Shown one piece after another: positions 8,247-22,100 of a stretch of 53,535 nucleotides of DNA. Both the position numbers and the translations under genes were made by a program. The stretch spans positions 1,533 to 55,067 of the forward strand of contig JAJYQO010000051.1 of NCBI GenBank assembly GCA_021794575.1, in the 5' to 3' direction. Within the stretch, counting starts at the first letter, position 1. Each line of letters starts with the position of its first letter. The notes below the pieces were generated by a model, which saw only the letters and a program-made list of their open reading frames with translations, was not told the DNA's origin and did no database searches. Source of the stretch: Pseudomonadota bacterium (GTDB taxonomy: Bacteria > Pseudomonadota > Gammaproteobacteria > Xanthomonadales > Rhodanobacteraceae).

Positions 8247-9503
8247 TCATCCAGGCGCAGGACGGTCGGCGCATTTGCCGATGTACATCCGGCGATCCGC
8301 GAGCTTTTGCATCTCGGCGATATCGGTGGTGTCCTCCGGGTAAATGGCCACACCGATGCTGACGCTGAGTTCGACGGGCTGGTTGTCGATCATGATCGGT
8401 TCTGCCAGCGCCTCCTCGAACGAACGGATGATCCGCGCAACGGCCGCGTGATTGGACAAGTCACTCAGGATCGCCACGAATTCGTCTCCGCCGAGGCGGG
8501 CCAGGGTGTCGCTCGCGCGCATCCTGCCGACAAAACGCTGTGCCACGGTACGCAGGGCTTCATCACCGGCGAAGTGGCCGAAGCGGTCGTTGATCTGCTT
8601 GAAGCGGTCCAGATCGAACGCGACCAGCGCCACTTGCTTGCGCGTATGCGCGGCCTGCTGCAATGCCTTCCGAAGACGGAGATCGTAGAGCCGTCGGTTG
8701 GGAAGTCCGGTCAGGGCGTCGTGCAGGGCAGCCAGCTCGGCTTGCGCCATCTGCTCCTCGAGCAGCGTCAGTATCATGCCGCTCGCCACGAGGAACTTCG
8801 GCAGGTTCCAAACCTCGCTCTCGACATGGATCGACGGTGCGAAGCGATAAAGCAGGGCGGCTATCGGGAATACCGAGGCCCAGGCGACTAAGCTCAGCGT
8901 GGTGAAGAGCACCCCCGGAGAACGCCGCGCCGCGCTCCTCCAGAACAACACGGCAACGGCGAGGTAATGCCAGCACAGCATCCAGTCAAGGGCATATTCA
9001 GCGGTTCCGTAGGCAACCAGAGCCGCTTGGACCGCATAGGCTGCAAGGATGCCGCCGGCATACAGTGCCTGATCGGTTTGATCGCCCCTGCGTTCGCCTA
9101 TGCGCAGAGCCAGAACCGATCCGAAAGCGCCTATTGCGACCAGTCCCAGATAGGCGGCATTGGAATCCACGTTCCCGTAGTAGCAAAAAATGAACGCCAC
9201 GTTGGGGATTTCCGCTAGACACATGCGCGTCAGCGCCCATGTGCTTTTCCGGTGCCGCGTATTGGCGGCCCAGATGAATGAAACACTGGCCAACAGCAGC
9301 ATGGTTGTCGATACCGCATCGATTTGATCGCGGCCAAACCGGACGTTGAGCGCGACGAACTCGGAAACGATGTGCGCCAGGATGAGCATCCAGCCGACGA
9401 CCCAGTAGCGCATCCGCGTCTGTTTCGTCCGCCTCAGCAGTGACAGGAAGATGCTGACCAGCGCGCCGATGGCGAGGAAATCGGGCAGGAGATAAAAGTT
9501 CAT
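8247..9503 (-). CDS. Membrane-anchored diguanylate cyclase (GGDEF)
   Basis: Read from the ATG at 9503 this is a 418-residue protein that makes c-di-GMP from two GTP. The first 230 residues form about six to seven hydrophobic segments with no family I can name, serving as a membrane sensor. A short helix (LTLLEEQMAQAELAALHDALTGLPNRR) links to the GGDEF domain (about residues 250-410). The active-site loop is intact, RLGGDEF. The product-inhibition I-site RxxD is also intact (RASD, five residues before GGDEF), so the enzyme should be active and feedback-inhibited. A longer start at 9626 would add 41 non-hydrophobic, unconserved residues. It follows a 598-base gap that separates it from the phosphodiesterase-like gene, so it probably has its own promoter. 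Confidence 0.9.
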   Translation of the reverse strand: MNFYLLPDFLAIGALVSIFLSLLRRTKQTRMRYWVVGWMLILAHIVSEFVALNVRFGRDQIDAVSTTMLLLASVSFIWAANTRHRKSTWALTRMCLAEIPNVAFIFCYYGNVDSNAAYLGLVAIGAFGSVLALRIGERRGDQTDQALYAGGILAAYAVQAALVAYGTAEYALDWMLCWHYLAVAVLFWRSAARRSPGVLFTTLSLVAWASVFPIAALLYRFAPSIHVESEVWNLPKFLVASGMILTLLEEQMAQAELAALHDALTGLPNRRLYDLRLRKALQQAAHTRKQVALVAFDLDRFKQINDRFGHFAGDEALRTVAQRFVGRMRASDTLARLGGDEFVAILSDLSNHAAVARIIRSFEEALAEPIMIDNQPVELSVSIGVAIYPEDTTDIAEMQKLADRRMYIGKCADRPAPG

Positions 9504-10101
9504 GGCAAGCCGTGCTCCGGCAATCTTGGCGTCAAACCCGTGTTGCCCATGAATCTCAAAACGCAAGGTCCGCTTCGGGTGGAGGCTCCAGTCAGTTATT
9601 TGTGCGGGGATCGTTGCCGCGCGCACTGCGTCGACATGGAAAAGTCAATTGGAGCTTCGACGCCCGAATATACGCATAGTGCACCAGCGGCTTCACCGCA
9701 GTTTGCGAACTTCTGTGTCCGCGTGTGCCGCAGCGGCCAACCATAGCGCGATGCCCGCATCATGGCGGTTCGACGCACATTACGATTGAACAACGGGAAT
9801 GGCGATGCTCGATGTCACTGCTACGGGTGCCGCCTGCGGCCGCCAAAGTATGTGCCGTCGCGCGCCCCGGCCCACTGATCAGTCTGCAAAACCGGGCAGT
9901 CTGGCGCGGTTTGCAAGCAAACGGACGCGGTAAGCCGCACCGTCTTTGTCGCGACACCTGATTCGCGCTGAAATTCGGCTGGTTTCCCTTCGACAGGCTC
10001 AGGGCAGGCCCTTCTCTCGGCGGGAGGGCAGCTTTCATCTGCTGGACTTCGACGCGAATCGGGTCGCGACAAGCACTTGCGTACTCGTCGCGGTACGACA
10101 T
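9504..10101. other. 598-base intergenic region with repeats
   Basis: I find no convincing gene here. It is upstream of the GGDEF gene and downstream of the REC-PAS-GAF-GGDEF-EAL gene, both on the minus strand. Its right-hand third contains an inverted-repeat-bounded segment (9946-10072) with dispersed repeat sequences inside. The remaining 9504-9945 part presumably carries the promoter of the GGDEF gene, but no clear -35/-10 pair stands out. Confidence 0.6.
9946..10072. repeat. Inverted-repeat-bounded element containing dispersed repeats
   Basis: The left end reads TTGTCGCGACACCTGATTCG (9946-9965). The right end reads CGCGAATCGGGTCGCGACAA (10053-10072), which is its reverse complement apart from two single-base gaps and a mismatch. 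The interior contains CCCTTCGACAGGCTCAGGGC, a known dispersed repeat, and a TTCTCTCGGCGGGAG hairpin-type unit. At about 127 bases with terminal inverted repeats it has the shape of a small non-autonomous mobile element or composite REP. I see no target-site duplication and no transposase. Confidence 0.45.
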
Positions 10102-12711
10102 TCAGGGCAGAACGGACTGCTCGAACTCATCCACGGGCAGCGGGCGCCCCAACAGGAATCCCTGCAGTTCATCGCAGCCCATGCGACGGAGCAGATCGGC
10201 CTGCTCCGCATTCTCCACGCCCTCGGCCACGACGATGAGTCCGAGAGAGTGCGCCAGCGCGACGATGTTTTCCACGAGCGCCAGCGTGTCCCGGTCGGTC
10301 GACAATCGTCCGACGAAGCTTTGGTCGATCTTGAGCGCGTCCGCCGGCAACCGCGAAAGGTAGTTCAGGGATGAGTAGCCGGTGCCGAAGTCGTCGATCG
10401 CGATCCGGCAGCCGAGTGCCCGCAACCTTTGCAGGATCGCGATGCTGCGATCGATGTCGCCCATCAACAGGCTTTCGGTGATCTCGATTTCCAGAGCGCG
10501 CCCGTAGCCATCGGCAGCCAACAGGGCCTCGCACTTGTCGATGAAGTCCACCTGTCTCAATTCGCGCGCCGAGACGTTCACGGACAGGCGCATCATCAGG
10601 CCGCGAGCTTGCCAGCGCCGGAAAATGCGCAGGCTTTCCTGTCGGACCCACACACCGACATCGACGATCGCTCCCGTTTCCTCCAGGACCGGAATGAACT
10701 CCGCAGGCGACACCAGCCCGTCGGCCGGATGCCGCCACCGCAACAAGACCTCGGCGCCCGTCAATTGCCGCGACACCGCGCCGTACTTGGGCTGGAGGTA
10801 AAGCTCGAACTCGCTGTTCTTCAATGCGAGCCGCAGATCACGCTCGAGCCCGACCTGTCGCACCATGCGCCGACTGGCCCCTTCCGTGAATGCCATGACC
10901 GGATGATCGAGCGCCTGGGCTTCGGCCAGTGCGGCGACCAGCCCGTGCTCGATGGCGTCAGGGGTCTGGGCCTGCAGCGGCGCCATCAGCACGCTGCAAT
11001 GGAATCGCACATGGATTTGCTCTCCTTGAATCATAAAAGGCAGTTCCGCGCACCGGCCCAGCAGCGCTTCGATGTCGCGTGCGGCGTCGTCGATGGCCCC
11101 AGTCTGCGCAAAGGCAAGCACGAAGGCGTCGTCGCCGGGGTGTGCCACGACAGCGCCCTGGGCGGCGAGCGACCTCAGGCGCGATCCGACTTCGCGCAGG
11201 AGCGCGTCGCCGAAACGCCGCCCTCGTGTACGGTTGATGTAGCGGAAGCGCTCGATGTCGACCATGGCGACCACTTGCGGACCTCTTTCAATGCAGGAAA
11301 GGATCAGCTCGTAGAAGGCAGTCCGATTGGGCAGGCCGGTGGTGGGATTGTTGTAGGCCAGGAACTCCAGTCGCTCGCTCTTGGCGATGAAGTCGCGCGC
11401 ATAGTCGACTTCGTTGGTGAGTTGGCGGAGCAGATCGATCTCTTCGTCGTCGAACGTCTGCGGCATGCCGGCGAACAGTGTCATGACACCCCACGGTTCG
11501 TTGCCGATGGGCAACGATATCTGTGCGGCGACGCCGGCGCGCGCCATCTCCGCAATCCATCCGGCGGGCGTCTGTGCGCTGGAACCGTCACGGGTCACGA
11601 TCATCGAGGCCGTCCGCATCGCCTGCATGAAGGGCGGTTCACCGATGCCAGATGGACCCAGGGGCAGCTGATCATGTTTCGCGACCAGTGCCAGGACGGC
11701 CGGGTCACCGAAGCCGCTGGTCATGGTCAACGTGTTCGCAGTAGTGCGAGCCGTGATCGCCGCTGCCTTGAATCCCCCCTGGTCGACCGCCAGGCGGCAG
11801 GACAGATCGAGCAGTTCCGACGTGTCACGAGAGCGCAGGACCGCGTTGCCGAGGGCGCTCAACACCGCGTGAATGCGTGCCAGTTGCCGGATCTTGGCTT
11901 CCTGCTGGACGCGTTCGGTCACGTCGCGATCGACGCCGCGGTAGCCGATCAGCGTTCCGCTAGCGTCAAGTACGGGATGGGCAGTGCTCTCGAGCATGCG
12001 AATGCCGCCGTCGTGATGACGCCAGCGCAGGGTCCACCGCTGCCAGCCTCTCTTCGCCGCCACGAGGCTCGGCAGCACCCGTTCGACCTCGGCGCGATCC
12101 TCATCGACCATCATCTCGAGCGCATTGCGACCGACAACCTCGGCCGGTGAATAGCCGAGGATCTTCATTACGCTGCTATTCGCGTAGCATTTCACACCGT
12201 GTCGATCCGTCTCCCAGATCCAGTCCTCGGTCGTCTCCACGATGGTCCGGAAACGCTCCTCGCTCTCGCGCAAGGCTTGCTGCATGCCTAGCATTTCGCG
12301 GCGGGCCGCAGCGGCTTTCAGCGCCCGTTCGACGGCAGGCCGCAACCGGCGAAGGTTCTCCTTGAGCACGTAGTCGGCCGCGCCTTGCTGTAGGGCCTCG
12401 ATCGCCGCCTCTTCGCCGATCGTGCCGGACACGAAGATGAACGGGATGTCTGGTGCTATCTCCCGCACGATCTCCAAGGCGTGCATCCCGCTGAAACCGG
12501 GCATGGAAAAGTCGCTGAGAATCACGTCGGGATTCGAACGCGCCAGTGTGCCGCGCAGGGTATCGGCGGCAGACACGCAGGTAACCGACAGCTTTCGACC
12601 GAGCCCTTTGAGCTCATGCAGGCTCAGTTCCATGTCGAGCGCGGAATCCTCGACAAACAAAATCCTCAGTTCATTCGCAGCGGGCTTGTCCATGACGGCA
12701 GCCGGGTTCAC
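10102..12711 (-). CDS. REC-PAS-GAF-GGDEF-EAL regulator, probable c-di-GMP phosphodiesterase
   Basis: This 869-residue protein reads as five domains. A receiver domain (1-130) has phospho-acceptor Asp67 and Lys117. A PAS domain (about 150-275) and a GAF domain (about 285-445) follow. The GGDEF-like domain (450-610) has the signature GDDAF at 526-530 instead of GGDEF, so the catalytic Glu is lost and cyclase activity is unlikely. The EAL domain (about 620-865) has EVL at 654-656 in AEVLLRW, NVSARELR, EITESLL, AIDDFGTGYSSL, LKIDQSF and AEGVEN, so the residues for Mg-dependent hydrolysis of c-di-GMP are present. The start is a GTG at 12711 whose last bases overlap the stop of the upstream regulator gene (GTGA); an ATG at 12693 is an alternative. 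Position in the operon suggests that phosphorylation by the upstream kinase controls c-di-GMP breakdown. Confidence 0.92.
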   Translation of the reverse strand: MNPAAVMDKPAANELRILFVEDSALDMELSLHELKGLGRKLSVTCVSAADTLRGTLARSNPDVILSDFSMPGFSGMHALEIVREIAPDIPFIFVSGTIGEEAAIEALQQGAADYVLKENLRRLRPAVERALKAAAARREMLGMQQALRESEERFRTIVETTEDWIWETDRHGVKCYANSSVMKILGYSPAEVVGRNALEMMVDEDRAEVERVLPSLVAAKRGWQRWTLRWRHHDGGIRMLESTAHPVLDASGTLIGYRGVDRDVTERVQQEAKIRQLARIHAVLSALGNAVLRSRDTSELLDLSCRLAVDQGGFKAAAITARTTANTLTMTSGFGDPAVLALVAKHDQLPLGPSGIGEPPFMQAMRTASMIVTRDGSSAQTPAGWIAEMARAGVAAQISLPIGNEPWGVMTLFAGMPQTFDDEEIDLLRQLTNEVDYARDFIAKSERLEFLAYNNPTTGLPNRTAFYELILSCIERGPQVVAMVDIERFRYINRTRGRRFGDALLREVGSRLRSLAAQGAVVAHPGDDAFVLAFAQTGAIDDAARDIEALLGRCAELPFMIQGEQIHVRFHCSVLMAPLQAQTPDAIEHGLVAALAEAQALDHPVMAFTEGASRRMVRQVGLERDLRLALKNSEFELYLQPKYGAVSRQLTGAEVLLRWRHPADGLVSPAEFIPVLEETGAIVDVGVWVRQESLRIFRRWQARGLMMRLSVNVSARELRQVDFIDKCEALLAADGYGRALEIEITESLLMGDIDRSIAILQRLRALGCRIAIDDFGTGYSSLNYLSRLPADALKIDQSFVGRLSTDRDTLALVENIVALAHSLGLIVVAEGVENAEQADLLRRMGCDELQGFLLGRPLPVDEFEQSVLP

Positions 12712-13157
12712 CGCGCCTGCGCAGGCGTCTGGTTCGCCAGCACCCAGTACATGCCGATCTGGGCGACGGTGTCGGCGAACTGCTCGAAATCGACGGGTTT
12801 GACGATATAGCTGTTGACGCCCAGCGCGTAGCTCTTGAGCAGATCACCCTCCTCGCGCGATGAAGTCATCATCACCACCGGTATCCACTTCGTTCGTGCG
12901 TCTTCCCGTATGGCTTTCAGAACCTGCAGGCCATCCATGCGCGGCATTTTCAGGTCGAGCAGGACCAGCCTGGGGTTGCCGTTCTTGCGGCCGGCAAAGC
13001 TGCCCTCGCAGCGCAGATAGTCGAGCGCCTCGACGCCATCCCTGACCCAGGCGATGTCGTTGACGATGCCGCGCTTCTTGAGCGTGCGCTGCGTCATCTC
13101 GGCATCGGCATGGGAGTCCTCGACCAGCAGGATTTCGACGCTCTGGTAGTCGTTCAT
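12708..13157 (-). CDS. CheY-like single-domain response regulator
   Basis: This 149-residue protein is a lone receiver domain of the Rcp1-like type often paired with phytochrome-like or CHASE-type kinases. Acidic residues lie at 13-14 (VEDSHADAEM), the phospho-acceptor is Asp68 (LVLLDLKMPRMDG) and the conserved Lys is Lys120 (YIVKPVDF). There is no output domain, so it must act by contact with a partner or as a phosphate relay. Its start overlaps the kinase stop by 4 bases (ATGA) and its stop overlaps the GTG of the next gene, so all three genes are probably translated as one coupled unit. The simplest reading is that the kinase phosphorylates this protein, the receiver of the EAL protein, or both. 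Confidence 0.93.
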   Translation of the reverse strand: MNDYQSVEILLVEDSHADAEMTQRTLKKRGIVNDIAWVRDGVEALDYLRCEGSFAGRKNGNPRLVLLDLKMPRMDGLQVLKAIREDARTKWIPVVMMTSSREEGDLLKSYALGVNSYIVKPVDFEQFADTVAQIGMYWVLANQTPAQAR

Positions 13158-14560
13158 GATGCGGTCTCCGCGATGGGGAGTTCGAACGAAAAAGTGGCTC
13201 CGTGGTCAGGCTCGCCGTCTGCTTTGACGCGCCCGCCATGGCGCGTCACCACCCGATGCACGATGGCGAGGCCGACGCCGGTGCCTTCGAACTGCTCATG
13301 GGAATGCAGGCGCTGGAAAACTCCGAAAAGCTTGTCGGCATAGCGCATGTCGAAACCGACGCCGTTATCCCGGACACTGTAGCGAGCCCACCCATCACTC
13401 ACCTCGCCGCTGACTTCGATCTGTGCCGCGGCACCGCGTGGTGCGCTGTACTTGATGGCGTTCGACAGCAGATTGACCCACACCTGCCTGATCAAGGCGG
13501 GGTCGCCGGTGCAGGGCGGAAGTGCAGCTACCGTGGGGCGCACCGGCGATGCGGCGCCATCGCTACGCGTACCGCAGATCTCTTTGATGACGTCCTCGAC
13601 GAGGACTTGCGTGTCGATCGGCTGTTCGTCCATGGACTTACGCCCCAGGCGCGAGAAGGCCAGCAGATCGTCGATCAGCGCCCCCATGTGCCGGGCGCTG
13701 TCGGCAATGACATGCAAGTGTCGAATACTTTCCGAATCGAGGCCCGCCGGTGCATCTTCCAGCAGCATGCTGGCGTAGCCGGTGATGTGCCGCAGCGGTG
13801 CACGCAAGTCATGGGATACGGAATAGCTGAAGCTTTCGAGGTCGCGCACGGTCTCCTCAAGCGACTGCGTTTTCCGGTCGAGATCCTTGTTGAGATGTTC
13901 GAGCTGGTGTTGAGTTTCGATCCAATGTCGCATGCGTCGCCGGATCTGGCCATAGACGATCAGCGATAGGATCAGCGCGGAGCATCCGAGCAATACGAAA
14001 AGCGCGCCGACGATGTGTCGCAGGCGCTCTTCTTTGGAGCGGCGCTGCCGCAGAAGCCGCTGTTCCACCGCATGCATATCATCCAGAACGCCGAGGATCG
14101 GTTCAGCGGCCGTTGCGGCGTAGCGCTGATGCACCAGTGCCGCCGCGGCAGCAAAGCCCTGAACGGTCCGTGCCTGCGCCACATCGCCCAGTCGCGCGGT
14201 CCACGCACCGACCAGCTTTGTCAACGTCCGGACATGCGCCTGCTCCGTGGCATTGTCCGAAGTCATCCGACGGAGTTGTGCGAGCTGTTGGAGAAGGTCG
14301 GCGACCCTTCTTTTTTTCACGGTGAGGAATGCAGCATCTCCCGTGATGACATATGCGCGCGTATCAGACAGCGCTTGGGCAATATCGGTCCTGGCCGTCT
14401 CGATAGTCGTCATGACCGCATGGGTGTGACTGACCCAGCCCGCCGTAGTGGCCATATAGCGTGTGAAGGCAAACGCCATCACGATCGCGACCAGCAATGC
14501 CGCGAACATCGCCAGCAAAACACTTTGCACTTTGCGTTCGATGGTGACCATCGTTGACAT
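13154..14560 (-). CDS. CHASE3-domain sensor histidine kinase
   Basis: From the ATG at 14560 the product has 468 residues. Two transmembrane helices (about 10-32 and 175-197) flank a periplasmic region that matches CHASE3 (ARTDIAQALSDTRAYVITGD). A coiled-coil linker leads to the dimerisation domain with His250 (SVSHDLRAPLRHI). The ATPase domain has NLLSNAIKY, DNGVGFD and GTGVGLAI boxes, all intact. The class is that of bacteriophytochrome-like kinases that pair with Rcp1-type regulators. In-frame codons up to 14734 exist, but this extension is low-complexity and unconserved. Upstream, 69-100 bases before the ATG, is a perfect 10-base inverted repeat. The signal sensed is unknown. Confidence 0.92.
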   Translation of the reverse strand: MSTMVTIERKVQSVLLAMFAALLVAIVMAFAFTRYMATTAGWVSHTHAVMTTIETARTDIAQALSDTRAYVITGDAAFLTVKKRRVADLLQQLAQLRRMTSDNATEQAHVRTLTKLVGAWTARLGDVAQARTVQGFAAAAALVHQRYAATAAEPILGVLDDMHAVEQRLLRQRRSKEERLRHIVGALFVLLGCSALILSLIVYGQIRRRMRHWIETQHQLEHLNKDLDRKTQSLEETVRDLESFSYSVSHDLRAPLRHITGYASMLLEDAPAGLDSESIRHLHVIADSARHMGALIDDLLAFSRLGRKSMDEQPIDTQVLVEDVIKEICGTRSDGAASPVRPTVAALPPCTGDPALIRQVWVNLLSNAIKYSAPRGAAAQIEVSGEVSDGWARYSVRDNGVGFDMRYADKLFGVFQRLHSHEQFEGTGVGLAIVHRVVTRHGGRVKADGEPDHGATFSFELPIAETAS

Positions 14561-14886
14561 TGTGCGCCCCGGTTGGACGTGATCTTTACCGGCTGCCGGC
14601 AAGACGGGTGTCACTTGCGGGCATTCGAGCCGCCACGTGAGGCGGTCGTGACGTGGCGGCGGTCGTTTCCGTGACCATTGCGCTGCTGACCGTGCATGTG
14701 AGTCCAAGCCAAGAGGGCGTCCACTTCGCCGCACAGGCTGATTGGGTATAACAGCATTCGCTCTCAGGTCGACGCAATATCACGAAAATGTAATATTACG
14801 TTTAGCGTTAAGAAGGCTGGTCGGAACGATTGCGGCTGTTTCGCCGTCCCGGCTTAGACTGCGCGCCCGAATGTCGGTGAGTTCAC
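14561..14886. promoter_or_regulatory. Divergent promoter region between the kinase operon and the DUF4337 gene
   Basis: These 326 bases separate two divergently transcribed genes and hold no supported gene. Visible elements are the stem-loop at 14629-14660, the 10-base palindrome GTAATATTAC (around 14790) inside a notably AT-rich patch (14770-14815), and otherwise GC-rich sequence. The AT-rich patch is the likely core promoter for one or both sides. I cannot assign -35/-10 boxes with confidence. Confidence 0.5.
14629..14660. repeat. Perfect 10-base inverted repeat in the kinase operon leader
   Basis: The arms GCCGCCACGT (14629-14638) and ACGTGGCGGC (14651-14660) are exact reverse complements around a 12-base loop. 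The element is 69-100 bases upstream of the kinase ATG. It has no T-run on either strand, so it is either an RNA hairpin in the leader or a binding site for a dimeric regulator. Confidence 0.6.
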
Positions 14887-15471
14887 ATGGCCGAGACCCC
14901 CGAGATCGACACCGACGCGTTACGCGAGACGATCGACCGCGAAATCGAGCGTGACGGCGGACGCCTGTTGCGCCTGATCGCGTTGTCGACGGCGCTGTTC
15001 GCGGCTACCGCCGCCATCGCGGCGCTCAAGGCCGGCAGCACGGTCAACGAAGGGCTGGTGCTGAAGACCGAGGCGACGCGCCTGCAGGCGCAGGCCTCGG
15101 ATCAGTGGGCGTACTACCAGGCCAAAGCGATCAGGGCCGCAATTGCGCGGGACAACGAGAACACCTGGGTCGCGCTAGGGAAGACGCCGCCCGCGAGCCT
15201 GGCGGCGAAAGCGGCGAAATACGCCAGTGACGAAACCGTGATCGCCGCGCGGGCACGCGTGCTGGAGACCGAGCGCGATCAGCGCTCGGCCGAGGCCGAT
15301 CGGCTGCTGCACCACCACCACTTGTTTGCCCAGTCGGTGGCGCTATTTCAGGTGGCGATCGCGTTGGGTGCCATCGCGGCGCTGACGCGCAGGCGGATCG
15401 TCTGGATCGGCTCCATGGCGCTGGGTACGGCGGGCTGCGGGTTTCTGGCCCTGGCGCTGCTGGCCCACTGA
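14887..15471 (+). CDS. DUF4337 family membrane protein
   Basis: This 194-residue protein has one hydrophobic segment near residues 28-46 (LIALSTALFAATAAIAALKA) and two near the C-terminus (about 145-165 and 170-192). A long helical region between them is rich in Ala, Glu, Arg and Gln (EATRLQAQASDQWAYYQAKAIR). The ASDQWAYYQAK motif and this layout are typical of the DUF4337 family. Its function is unknown; the central coiled coil would lie on one side of the inner membrane between the anchors. Start MAETPEID follows GTGAGTTCAC, with no strong ribosome site. It converges with recQ, with a REP pair in the gap. Confidence 0.8.
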   Translation: MAETPEIDTDALRETIDREIERDGGRLLRLIALSTALFAATAAIAALKAGSTVNEGLVLKTEATRLQAQASDQWAYYQAKAIRAAIARDNENTWVALGKTPPASLAAKAAKYASDETVIAARARVLETERDQRSAEADRLLHHHHLFAQSVALFQVAIALGAIAALTRRRIVWIGSMALGTAGCGFLALALLAH

Positions 15472-15548
15472 ACGAATCATCAAAATGGGCGGCGAGCCCT
15501 TGAAGCCATCCGCCGTGCATGGTCATTCGTTTTCAATCGATACGCTGG

Positions 15549-15634
15549 GTAGTCCGGATGAAGCCTCGTGAGAGGCGCAATGCATGGCCGTACCTGCCTG
15601 ATCCCCGGATTCCGCTGCTCAGCATCCGGGCTAC
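15549..15634. repeat. Inverted pair of GTAG-type REP elements
   Basis: The left unit begins GTAGTCCGGATGAAGCC at 15549. The right unit (15604-15634) on the opposite strand reads GTAGCCCGGATGCTGAGC and ends in GGAATCCGGGG. Both show the GTAG head followed by an imperfect palindrome that defines the REP class spread by RAYT-type transposases in xanthomonads. They face each other and occupy the gap between the convergent DUF4337 and recQ genes. The left unit has lost its 3' palindrome half. No RAYT gene lies in the window. Confidence 0.65.
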
Positions 15635-15664
15635 GCGGTTGCGTGTCTTGATCGTAAACAGGTA

Positions 15665-17500
<1,836 letters not shown>

Positions 17501-17576
17501 CCGTCTGGTGTGCGGGCCGGATTGGCGATATGCCGCCCACACCGCTTGGACGGCGCACGCGTGTCCAGGCCGCGCC

Positions 17577-18518
17577 TCATCCGCCGCCGCGCATACGGGT
17601 CGGCGTGCTGCCGAAACGGCCGTCGCCGCCCATGCGCACGCGCCAGCGGCGGGTCTCCAGCACCAGCGTGGTCACGCCCACACCCAGCACCACGCCCACC
17701 GCCAGCACGAACGGCAAGCCCACGAAAGCCAGGTTGTGGACGTGCAGTCCCGTGCGCAGGCCAAACCCGGCCGCGTGCGGCAGCAGCAGCCCGAACGCGC
17801 CGGCCAGCACGTAAGCCGCGCCACCCCACACCAGCGTCCGCGTGGCGGTGGTGAGTGCTACGGCGCGGATGGCTGCGGGCGGCAGATTGCGCCGCACCGC
17901 CAGGCGGCCGAACAGCGCGCCGGCCAACACCTGCACCAGTGCCGTGCCCAGCCCGAACAGCGCGCCCGGCACCCACCCCCACCATGCCGAGGGCATCGTC
18001 GGCGCCAGCGTGGTGTAGAGGATCAGCGCGAACGCACCAAACCCCCAGCCGGCGACGAAACCGTGCACCGCGGGCATCCACGCTGCGAGCTTGCGCGCGC
18101 GCGCGCCGTTGCCGCTAATGGCGGCGTCTGCGGCCCGCATCAACGCGGGCTCCTCGCAGTGGCCGAACAGGTGCAGGTGCACAGCGTGGCGCTGCCGCGC
18201 CATGAGCACGCCGCCGAACAGCATCAGCAGGCCCACCGGCACGTACAGCACGTAATCCAGGCCGCGCATGCCCATCCAGTGCGCCAACCCCAGCCAGGCC
18301 AGTTCGCTGGCCAGCGCGCGCTGCACGATGAAGCTGAAGGAAAACAGTGCTCCCGCGCGCAGGCCAGCACGGGTGGAATAGCCGCCCACGGCGTAACTGA
18401 AGGTGATCGGCCAGGTGTGTTCGTCCGGCGTGATGCCATGCACCACGCCAAGCAGCAGCGCGGTGACCAGCGCCGCGCCCAGATCGAGATGGGCCGGGTT
18501 CCACAGGTTGATGCCCAT
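17577..18518 (-). CDS. Polytopic membrane protein, NicO/UreH-like transporter candidate
   Basis: From the ATG at 18518 this is a 313-residue protein with about seven hydrophobic segments. The first helix contains GVVHGITPDEHTWPITFSYA, with a His and a D-E-H group in a pattern resembling the metal-binding helix of NicO/UreH-type nickel-cobalt transporters. It is not the classical HX4DH motif. A second His-rich stretch (HAVHLHLFGHCEEP) lies in a loop around residues 120-135 and may bind metal. A further motif, AVHGFVAGWGFGAF, repeats the His-Gly theme. I infer a transition-metal or related transporter, but the family is only tentatively recognised and the substrate is unknown. The C-terminal tail is Arg/Gly-rich. 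An in-frame extension to 18560 has no ribosome site. Confidence 0.65.
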   Translation of the reverse strand: MGINLWNPAHLDLGAALVTALLLGVVHGITPDEHTWPITFSYAVGGYSTRAGLRAGALFSFSFIVQRALASELAWLGLAHWMGMRGLDYVLYVPVGLLMLFGGVLMARQRHAVHLHLFGHCEEPALMRAADAAISGNGARARKLAAWMPAVHGFVAGWGFGAFALILYTTLAPTMPSAWWGWVPGALFGLGTALVQVLAGALFGRLAVRRNLPPAAIRAVALTTATRTLVWGGAAYVLAGAFGLLLPHAAGFGLRTGLHVHNLAFVGLPFVLAVGVVLGVGVTTLVLETRRWRVRMGGDGRFGSTPTRMRGGG

Positions 18519-18596
18519 GTCGTTACCGTGTGCTCTGCGCCGGCGCCATGGTAACGCCATCGTGCGGCCGATCGATCCGTGCGGGCTCGGCGTCGA

Positions 18597-21912
<3,316 letters not shown>

Positions 21913-22100
21913 GTTCGTGCGCGGCGCTAAAGTTGTGCAGGCCCGCACCGGCTTGGCCCGCGAGGCGCATGGATTTATCTTTCACCTCACGGTCAAGTCG
22001 CTTCTGGTCTACGGTTGAGACATTCATGACCATCCGCCCAGCGTCTCGCTCATAGAGCTTCTAAAGTGACGCCCACTTCATTGTCGAGCAGCCGACAGGC

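Noticed and set aside
10429-12150. 573-residue open frame on the plus strand
   Set aside because: It is opposite the REC-PAS-GAF-GGDEF-EAL gene, whose domains are unambiguous.
13022-13160. A separate phytochrome gene to accompany the Rcp1-like regulator
   Set aside because: The kinase has CHASE3 and transmembrane helices and no chromophore-binding domain.
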